A stretch of DNA of 64,000 bases, from the NCBI RefSeq assembly GCF_007197555.1, contig NZ_CP041614.1:372001-436000 (forward strand), written 5' to 3'. A program made the position numbers and the translations under genes. The notes under the pieces are model-generated. The model was given only the letters and a program-made list of their open reading frames with translations. It had not been told where the DNA came from and did no database searches. Shown piece after piece: positions 58,239 through 64,000 of the stretch (the first letter of the stretch is position 1; each line of letters opens with the position of its first letter). The stretch comes from Shewanella psychropiezotolerans. GTDB lineage: Bacteria > Pseudomonadota > Gammaproteobacteria > Enterobacterales > Shewanellaceae.

Positions 58239-59147
58239 TTGTACCTGCAACATTTTGGGTTAGCGGAAACGCCTTTCTCACTTACCCCAAATACCGAGTT
58301 TTTCTTTGGGCTCGCGCCTCATGTCGAGGCGTTGCAGGTATTACAGACTGCGTTGCAGACGGGTGAAGGCTTTATCAAGGTGACCGGCGAGGTTGGTACG
58401 GGAAAAACCCTCATCTGCCGCAAGTTGATCAATGAGCTACCACAGCGCTTTCATTGTGCTTATCTACCTAACCCCTATCTATCTCCGGCGGAATTGCGTT
58501 GGGCCGTTGCGCTAGAACTGGGGCTTAAATATTCCGCCGATATCGATCAGATACAACTTACCGGACTTATACAGCAACAATTGCTTGCTCTGTGCGCCCA
58601 TGGCCATTCAATTGTACTGGTTTTGGATGAGGCTCAGGCCCTTCCCGATGAGAGCCTGGAAGCACTGCGCCTGTTCACAAACTTAGAGACCGAGAGTCGC
58701 AAGTTGCTACAGGTGGTGCTGTTTGCTCAGCCTGAGTTGGATGAAAGATTAAATCAACACAGTTTCAGGCAGTTGAGACAGAGGATCACCTTCAGTTACT
58801 GCCTGCGCCCACTGACCTTGGATGAAGCCGATGCCTATGTTCAGCACAGGCTATCAGTCGCAGGCAGTGTGGGTCAGCCATTATTTGACCATAAAAATAC
58901 GCGAGTGTTGGCAGCTGCATCGAAAGGGATCCCCAGATTGATAAATATTTTAGCTCACAAGGCCCTGTTATTGAGTTTTGGTGAGGGTGCCAAGCGAGTC
59001 GAATACCGTCACGTTAAAGGCGCCATCATTGACACTCAAGATACTAAACTTAGCTATAGGGCTAGATGGTTTTGGTTTATGAGCTTGAGCCTCATATCTG
59101 TGACTAGCGGGCTAGGGGTACACCTATTTTATGGAGCCAGTGTATGA
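58239..59147 (+). CDS. mshM: MSHA biogenesis ATPase MshM (ExeA/GspA-like)
   Basis: A 302-residue AAA+ ATPase. The start MYLQHFGLAETPFSLTPNT is the family signature and needs a TTG start codon at 58239 (AAGGG about 10 bp upstream). Walker A GEVGTGKT is near residue 49, Walker B VLVLDEAQALPD near residue 128, and one C-terminal membrane helix (about 280-300) anchors it. ExeA-type ATPases help remodel peptidoglycan for secretin assembly, a likely role here. mshN starts inside its stop codon (ATGA). Confidence 0.88.
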   Translation: MYLQHFGLAETPFSLTPNTEFFFGLAPHVEALQVLQTALQTGEGFIKVTGEVGTGKTLICRKLINELPQRFHCAYLPNPYLSPAELRWAVALELGLKYSADIDQIQLTGLIQQQLLALCAHGHSIVLVLDEAQALPDESLEALRLFTNLETESRKLLQVVLFAQPELDERLNQHSFRQLRQRITFSYCLRPLTLDEADAYVQHRLSVAGSVGQPLFDHKNTRVLAAASKGIPRLINILAHKALLLSFGEGAKRVEYRHVKGAIIDTQDTKLSYRARWFWFMSLSLISVTSGLGVHLFYGASV

Positions 59148-60352
59148 GCGTTATCAATTCTATGCTTAAAGATCTGGATAAACGTCAGCAATCCCATGAT
59201 CTGGAAAACCTAAACGTTGCCCCAGTACAATATCAGGCTAAGTCTGCCTCAAAGCTACCTTGGATATTGCTGGCGATTGTCTCCGTTATACTGCTATCTG
59301 GAATAGCGTATAGCTGGCAAGCCTTGTCTAATTCTCAGCAGGGGTCATCAAATGCCCTATCGAATCAGTTATCGAATGTCGCAGAATCTGATATTACTTC
59401 AATTACAGAAGTTCAGAGTAGCGAATCAGATGCTCAACTGGAGCAGGCTAAAGTCGTTGCGGTAGATGCTCCTTCATCTTCAATGCAAGATGAAACGAGG
59501 GTTAGTAAGCTAGCTAGCCAAGTTGAGATTGAGTCGGTTCAAGCGGTAACATCAGGCGATGGATCAGTATCTTCGATAGAAGGATCGGAAGAGCCTTTAT
59601 CTGCAAATCTGAAAGTGGTCGATAGTGATGTAAAACCAGTGAGAACAACCGCTCCAGAGGATATAATTAAGCCTGTTATTCAACCTGATACCACCGAAAA
59701 TCCTACACTCGTTAGAGTTTCCCCCGTTGCATCTAAGCCCAGTTCGATGGCAGTCACTGAAGTGCAAGTTTCCAATGAACAGCTTGCTCTGAGAAGGTAT
59801 CGTCTGGCGACAGAAGCTGAGAATCAGGGCTTGCTAAGCGATGCCATCGTCTATTACAGCGAAGTATTGGCGTTAACTCCAGTGATGCACAAGGCTAGAC
59901 GAAAGCTCGCGGCTCTTTATTACGGTCAGGGTCGTCTCGACTCAGCCAGTGACATGCTGATAAAAGGCATGGCTCTTTTCCCCGAGGAATACGATTACCC
60001 CTTCTTGCTCGCCAGAGTACAGCAAGCCTCTGGTGATATTAAGTTGGCCATGTCCAGTCTGGAGCAGATCCCAGATGTAAGCCAACGGGCCAAGCAAAAA
60101 TGGACCATGCAATCTAGCTTGGCACAGAAGAGCGACAACTATCAATTGGCCGAAGAAAGTTACCGAAAATTATTACGCATAGAGGCCGGTCAGGCTAGAT
60201 GGTGGATGGGGCTTGGCTATGCCTTGGATTCACAGCAGAAATATGATTCAGCCAAGCAGGCCTACAGACAAGCCTTGTCAGCAGACGGCTTATCTAAGCA
60301 GGCGAGCGAATATATTGAAAATAGACTAGTCCAGTTAGGAGAGAGCGAGTGA
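59144..60352 (+). CDS. mshN: MSHA biogenesis protein MshN (TPR protein)
   Basis: A 402-residue inner membrane protein. SVINSMLKDLDKRQ is the characteristic N-terminus of MshN/ExeB-like proteins. One membrane helix (WILLAIVSVILLSGIAYSW, about residues 40-58) is followed by a long Ser/Asp-rich periplasmic linker (60-215) and TPR repeats (about 220-400, e.g. DAIVYYSEVLALTP, WWMGLGYALDSQQKYDSAKQ). Its exact function in pilus biogenesis is not established. Overlaps mshM and mshE by 4 bp each. Confidence 0.86.
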   Translation: MSVINSMLKDLDKRQQSHDLENLNVAPVQYQAKSASKLPWILLAIVSVILLSGIAYSWQALSNSQQGSSNALSNQLSNVAESDITSITEVQSSESDAQLEQAKVVAVDAPSSSMQDETRVSKLASQVEIESVQAVTSGDGSVSSIEGSEEPLSANLKVVDSDVKPVRTTAPEDIIKPVIQPDTTENPTLVRVSPVASKPSSMAVTEVQVSNEQLALRRYRLATEAENQGLLSDAIVYYSEVLALTPVMHKARRKLAALYYGQGRLDSASDMLIKGMALFPEEYDYPFLLARVQQASGDIKLAMSSLEQIPDVSQRAKQKWTMQSSLAQKSDNYQLAEESYRKLLRIEAGQARWWMGLGYALDSQQKYDSAKQAYRQALSADGLSKQASEYIENRLVQLGESE

Positions 60353-62094
60353 AACCGAAGTTAAAGATGCGTCTGGGTGATCTTCTGGTTCTGGAACAGA
60401 TCATAGGTGAGGATCAGCTACTGGAAGCGTTAGCCGAGCAGAGAAGTAGTGGCAAAAAATTGGGCCGCACACTGATCGACCTTAACTCTATCACTGAAGA
60501 GCAACTGCTACGATTTCTCTCTCAACAGCTGAATATTCCATTTATCGATATCAGTAAGCGCCCCATTTCCAACGAAGTCGTCACCTTGCTGCCAGAAGTT
60601 CAAGCGAGACGTTACCGTGCGCTGGTCGTCGAAGATAATGGCGATAGTGTCTTGGTTGCCATGAGCGACCCGGCCGACTTACAGGCCATGGATAACCTTG
60701 AGGTGCAGTTGCTGCCTAAGTTATTGAAGATTGCCGTGGTGACCGAGAGTCAACTGCTGGACGCCTTCGATAATCTCTATAGGCGTACCGATGAGATAGC
60801 ACAGATTGCGGGTAAGCTCGAAGAGGAATATGCCGCCGATGATCAGTTTGATCTTGCCAGCTTCACCGAGGGTGACAGTGATAATGAAACCACTGTCGTC
60901 AAGCTACTTCAGTCCATCTTCGAAGATGCAGTGCAGATGCGGGCCTCGGATATCCATATCGAACCTGGTGAGAAGGTACTACGTATCAGGCAACGTATCG
61001 ATGGCCAATTACATGAGAATATTTTGCCAGAAGTGAGTATTGCCGCGGCTTTAGTTCTGAGGCTAAAACTGATGGCTGGCCTGGATATCTCCGAGAAACG
61101 TCTGCCGCAGGATGGCCGATTTCATATGGAGATTAAAGGACATCAGATCGATGTGCGTATGTCGACCATGCCTATTTACCATGGTGAATCTGTGGTGATG
61201 CGTCTGCTCGATCAATCCGCTGGCTTACTGACTCTGAATGAAACGGGTATGCCGCCGGAGATTTTAGCGCGAATTCGAAAGCAGATTAAGCGCCCGCACG
61301 GTATGTTATTGGTGACCGGGCCAACGGGTAGCGGTAAGACCACCACCCTGTACGGCATATTGAGTGAGCTCAACACCGCAGACAGAAAAATTATCACAGT
61401 TGAAGACCCGGTTGAATACCAGCTACCGCGTATTAACCAAGTTCAGGTCAATCATAAAATTGGCTTAGACTTCTCCCATGTGCTGCGTACCACACTACGT
61501 CAAGATCCTGATATCATCATGGTGGGTGAGATGCGAGATCAGGAGACAGTTGAGATAGGCCTTCGAGGTGCCTTAACCGGTCACTTCGTGTTGTCGACCT
61601 TACACACCAATGATGCGGTAACGAGTGCGCTGCGTCTGCTCGATATGGGCGCGGCGAGCTACTTAGTTGCGAGTGCCTTAAGGGTCATCATTGCTCAACG
61701 ATTGGTGAGACGAGTGTGCCAGAATTGCTCCGTTGATTATCAGCTAACGGCGCAAGACAGTGTCTGGTTAAACTCGGTCAGTCATTTGGACTTCTCACAG
61801 GCTAAATTAAAGATTGGCTCGGGTTGCCAGAGCTGTAATGGCAGTGGTTACCGTGGCCGTATCGGTGTGTTTGAGATCCTTGAATTAGATGATTCTATGG
61901 TAGAAGCCATGCGGTCCGGTAACCCACAAAATTTTGCCAATGCGGCCAAAGAGAGTCCTAATTTCACTCCTTTAGCAGAATCTGCACTTAAATACCTGGC
62001 AGAGGGGATGACTACTATCGAAGAGGTAGCCAAGCTAGTCGAAGATGTGACCGAGTCTCAAATTCCATTGTCGGTAGATATGGTTAATCAATAG
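60349..62094 (+). CDS. mshE: MSHA pilus assembly ATPase MshE (cyclic di-GMP-binding MshEN type)
   Basis: A 581-residue extension ATPase. The N-terminal MshEN domain (about 1-150) is the founding family that binds cyclic di-GMP, with the two RLGDLLVLEQIIGEDQL-like helical motifs (MRLGDLLV and KLGRTLIDLNSI). The ATPase core has Walker [11 protein letters not shown], the Asp box DPDIIMVGEMRD, the His-box [12 protein letters not shown] and a tetracysteine zinc site (CQNC, CQSCNGSGY). Starts at GTG 60349 within mshN (GTGA). Cyclic di-GMP binding is established for the Vibrio orthologue and inferred here. The stop codon forms the left edge of a 58-bp tandem array. Confidence 0.94.
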   Translation: MKPKLKMRLGDLLVLEQIIGEDQLLEALAEQRSSGKKLGRTLIDLNSITEEQLLRFLSQQLNIPFIDISKRPISNEVVTLLPEVQARRYRALVVEDNGDSVLVAMSDPADLQAMDNLEVQLLPKLLKIAVVTESQLLDAFDNLYRRTDEIAQIAGKLEEEYAADDQFDLASFTEGDSDNETTVVKLLQSIFEDAVQMRASDIHIEPGEKVLRIRQRIDGQLHENILPEVSIAAALVLRLKLMAGLDISEKRLPQDGRFHMEIKGHQIDVRMSTMPIYHGESVVMRLLDQSAGLLTLNETGMPPEILARIRKQIKRPHGMLLVTGPTGSGKTTTLYGILSELNTADRKIITVEDPVEYQLPRINQVQVNHKIGLDFSHVLRTTLRQDPDIIMVGEMRDQETVEIGLRGALTGHFVLSTLHTNDAVTSALRLLDMGAASYLVASALRVIIAQRLVRRVCQNCSVDYQLTAQDSVWLNSVSHLDFSQAKLKIGSGCQSCNGSGYRGRIGVFEILELDDSMVEAMRSGNPQNFANAAKESPNFTPLAESALKYLAEGMTTIEEVAKLVEDVTESQIPLSVDMVNQ

Positions 62095-62262
62095 TGTAAG
62101 AAATGACCTGAATAATCATGATGGCAAATATTAGTGGCAGTCTTATCCGTAGTGTAAGAAATGACTTGAATAATCATGATGGCAAATATTAGTGGCAGTC
62201 TTATCCGTAGTGTAAGAAATGACTTGAATAATGATGGTGGCAATTAATTAATGGCAGTCTAT
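62092..62262 (+). repeat. 58-bp tandem repeat array across the mshE-mshG junction
   Basis: Copies begin with TAGTGTAAGAAATGAC at 62092, 62150 and 62208, i.e. an exact 58-bp period. The first TAG is the mshE stop codon. In the third, altered copy the segment TGGCAGTCT falls on the mshG start (ATGGCAGTCT at 62251). In copies 1 and 2 the same position reads GTGGCAGTCT. The array is therefore a duplication of the mshE stop / mshG start region. Copies 1 and 2 differ at one position near their start (ACCTG versus ACTTG). Confidence 0.93.
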
Positions 62263-63471
62263 AAATACCGAGGGCGTGACGCCCAGGGACAACAAGTTAC
62301 AGGAGTGGTTGATGCCACCTCTGAGAGTGCTGCTGCAGATCAGCTAATGTCTCGCTCGGTTATTCCATTAGAGCTCACTGAGACTAAGGAGAAGCAAGAC
62401 TTCTCTCTGACGGAACTGTTTAAAGCTAAGGTGAGTCTCTCCGAGCTACAGATTTTTAGCAGACAGATGTATTCTTTAACCCGTTCCGGCATTCCTATTT
62501 TGCGCGCCATCGCTGGCCTGTCAGAAACGACCCATTCTCAACGTATGCGTGATGCCCTCGATGATATTTCTGAGCAGTTAACTGCCGGGCGGCCCTTGTC
62601 ATCGGCAATGAATCATCATCAGGATGTGTTCGATGCGCTGTTTGTCTCCATGGTTCATGTAGGGGAGAACACAGGTAAACTCGAAGATGCTTTTATGCAG
62701 TTAGCGGGTTATATCGAACGTGAGCAGGAGACCCGGCGCCGGATTAAGGCCGCGATGCGTTATCCAATATTTGTCTTGATTGCCATCACCATAGCTATGG
62801 TGATCTTGAACATCATGGTGATCCCCAAATTTGCCGATATGTTTTCTCGTTTCGGTGCAGAGTTACCTTGGGCAACTAAGCTATTAATCGGTACATCTAG
62901 CCTATTTGTAAACTATTGGCCGGCCATGCTGGTTGGTGCCATAGGGGCATTTATCGGTATTCGCTACTGGCACAATTCTGAGAAAGGTGAGAAACAATGG
63001 GATAGGTGGAAGCTACATATTCCCGCCGTAGGTAGCATTATTGAGCGTTCTACCTTATCCCGGTATTGTCGTAGTTTTTCCATGATGCTCAGTGCCGGAG
63101 TCCCCATGACGCAGGCGTTAAGCCTGGTTGCCGATGCCGTAGATAACGCCTACATGCACGATCGAATTGTTGCCATGCGCCGGGGCATAGAATCCGGTGA
63201 TTCTATGCTACGGGTATCGAATCATAGCGAATTGTTTACTCCTCTTGTGCTACAGATGGTTGCAGTCGGCGAAGAAACAGGTCAGATAGATCAGTTGCTT
63301 AACGACGCCGCAGACTTTTATGAGGGTGAAGTGGATTACGACCTTAAAAATCTCACCGCTAAACTTGAACCTATCTTAATTGGCTTCGTCGCGGGCATCG
63401 TATTGATATTGGCACTAGGTATATATCTTCCCATGTGGGATATGCTCAATGTGGTCAAAGGTGGAAGGTAA
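62251..63471 (+). CDS. mshG: MSHA pilus platform protein MshG (PilC/GspF-like)
   Basis: A 406-residue inner membrane platform protein. It starts AVYKYRGRDAQGQQVTG and contains two GspF domains (about 65-190 and 270-392) with SRQMYSLTRSGIPILRAI and CRSFSMMLSAGVPMTQAL, and membrane helices near 170-190, 215-235 and 375-400. The C-terminus YLPMWDMLNVVKGGR corresponds to the family end. It partners the MshE ATPase. Both ends of the gene are involved in tandem duplications: the start region with mshE on the left, the stop region to the right. Confidence 0.95.
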   Translation: MAVYKYRGRDAQGQQVTGVVDATSESAAADQLMSRSVIPLELTETKEKQDFSLTELFKAKVSLSELQIFSRQMYSLTRSGIPILRAIAGLSETTHSQRMRDALDDISEQLTAGRPLSSAMNHHQDVFDALFVSMVHVGENTGKLEDAFMQLAGYIEREQETRRRIKAAMRYPIFVLIAITIAMVILNIMVIPKFADMFSRFGAELPWATKLLIGTSSLFVNYWPAMLVGAIGAFIGIRYWHNSEKGEKQWDRWKLHIPAVGSIIERSTLSRYCRSFSMMLSAGVPMTQALSLVADAVDNAYMHDRIVAMRRGIESGDSMLRVSNHSELFTPLVLQMVAVGEETGQIDQLLNDAADFYEGEVDYDLKNLTAKLEPILIGFVAGIVLILALGIYLPMWDMLNVVKGGR

Positions 63472-63780
63472 ACTTTGGGCTAGCAGGTATATATCTAACC
63501 ATATGGTGGGATATGGTCAACGTGGTCAAAGGCGGAAGGTAACTTCTGTTGCTAGTTTAAACCGGTATATACCTAGCTTTTTATGATGGGACATGCTCAG
63601 TGTGGTCAAAGGTGGAGGGTAACTTCTGTTGCTAGTTTAAAGCAGGTATATATCTAGCCATATGGTGGAATATGCTCAGTGTGGTCAAAGGTGGAAGGTA
63701 GATTTTGTTGCCAGTTTAAAGCAGGTATTTACCTAGCTCTTTGGCGGGTTATGTTCAACGTGGTAAAAGGCGGGAAGTAG
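63417..63780 (+). repeat. Tandem copies of the mshG 3' end (five units)
   Basis: The last 55 bases of mshG (AGGTATATATCT... to ...GGTGGAAGGTAA) are repeated in decayed form downstream. Units start near 63417 (in mshG), 63485, 63563, 63644 and 63723, with spacings of about 68, 78, 81 and 79 bp. Each unit ends with a stop-like GGTAA, GGTAG or AGTAG, and all keep GTGGTCAAAGG or a near form. The spacer CTTCTGTTGCTAGTTTAAAGC is shared between the later units and shortened in the first. Units are not open in the mshG frame. Confidence 0.93.
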
Positions 63781-63822
63781 ATGAAATTAGATAATTGTCT
63801 GGATAAGGCAGGAAAAACCTAA
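63781..63822 (+). CDS. Possible 13-codon leader ORF before mshF
   Basis: ATG at 63781 directly follows the stop-like TAG of the last mshG-end repeat, and the frame (MKLDNCLDKAGKT) closes with TAA overlapping the mshF ATG as TAATG. No clear ribosome binding site precedes it. It may be accidental; I list it because the overlap would allow coupled translation. Confidence 0.25.
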   Translation: MKLDNCLDKAGKT

Positions 63823-64000
63823 TGCTAAGCCAGCAGAAAGCCGATGGAGAGTTATTGGAACTATATGGCAAGATGATAGCAATTGTCTTGTTGCTCGCCT
63901 TACTAGGCGTATTAGGTTTTAGGTATTTTGGTTCGGTGAATAATATAGCTGCTCAGGGCTTGCGGATCGATCATACTCGTTTTTTAAATGTGTTGGGTAT
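63822..64000 (+). CDS. mshF: MSHA biogenesis protein MshF (partial, 5' part)
   Basis: The first 59 codons of a gene cut by the window end. The visible protein has a short cytoplasmic start (MLSQQKADGELLELYGKM), one membrane helix (IAIVLLLALLGVLGFRYF, about residues 19-37) and a periplasmic IDHTRFLNVLG segment that matches the MshF pattern. It is expected between mshG and the pilin genes mshB/mshA. An AGGCAGGA-like stretch precedes the ATG. Confidence 0.8.
   Translation, partial: MLSQQKADGELLELYGKMIAIVLLLALLGVLGFRYFGSVNNIAAQGLRIDHTRFLNVLG

Noticed and set aside
62092..62262. CRISPR array at the mshE-mshG junction
   Set aside because: The units are contiguous tandem copies without distinct spacers, include gene ends, and no cas genes are nearby.

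Overview
The window looks like a chromosomal segment of a marine Shewanella (Gammaproteobacteria). The evidence is the gene order pilBCD / pilA / nadC / ampDE / pdhR-aceEF-lpdA, the lpoA-yraN-diaA-dolP and priA-argS-ftsN-hslVU neighbourhoods, a complete first half of an MSHA pilus cluster, and a moderate G+C content. The genus call is inferred from synteny and protein resemblance; no database search was possible. I see no prophage, insertion sequence with transposase, CRISPR array, tRNA or rRNA. Most of the window is conserved core genome. The unusual material is in repeats and regulatory DNA.

Layout. 1-266 carries two copies of a 68-bp structured repeat. 267-4057 (minus strand) is the envelope and replication group lpoA-yraN-diaA-dolP, with a 268-bp palindromic MITE-like element between diaA and dolP. 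4145-5579 holds rsmI and the RNase P RNA gene rnpB. 5615-8859 (minus) encodes a betaine/proline-type ABC importer in the order proX-W-V, with a hairpin after proX. 9347-11437 (minus) is coaE-zapD-yacG-mutT. 11482-16067 (minus) is the type IV pilus set pilA / pilB-pilC-pilD, with a 7-bp tandem repeat between pilB and pilC. After a 918-bp gene-free stretch come nadC (minus), then ampD, ampE, pdhR, aceE, aceF and lpdA (plus). A second MITE-like element and a terminator separate lpdA from aceF.

27432-36426 (plus) contains a 1492-residue Reg_prop/PAS/GGDEF/EAL sensor, a PlpD-like patatin-barrel protein and an M13 lipoprotein peptidase. Next are hxpB (minus), acnB (plus), then a minus-strand block of a DUF971 protein, hslU, hslV (with a good heat-shock promoter), ftsN, argS and priA. 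On the plus strand follow a FimV/LysM-like protein, rpmE, a secreted thermonuclease-like protein and an NADP-type malic enzyme.

51767-64000 (plus) is the MSHA pilus biogenesis cluster: csrD/mshH, mshI, mshI2, mshJ, mshK, mshL, mshM, mshN, mshE, mshG and the beginning of mshF. Genes from mshI to mshE overlap or nearly touch. The compact layout breaks at both ends of mshG. The mshE-mshG junction is a 58-bp tandem array whose units mimic the mshG start. Downstream of mshG are four decayed tandem copies of the gene's own 3' end. I find this pair of gene-edge arrays the most unexpected structure in the window.

How the parts work together: two separate type IV pilus systems (Pil and MSHA) are encoded, each with its own assembly ATPase and platform protein. 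Two GGDEF/EAL-type proteins lie in the window, one apparently catalytic and one degenerate. Central carbon flux is represented by the PdhR-controlled pyruvate dehydrogenase genes, aconitase B and malic enzyme. I did not find a clearly new multi-gene system.
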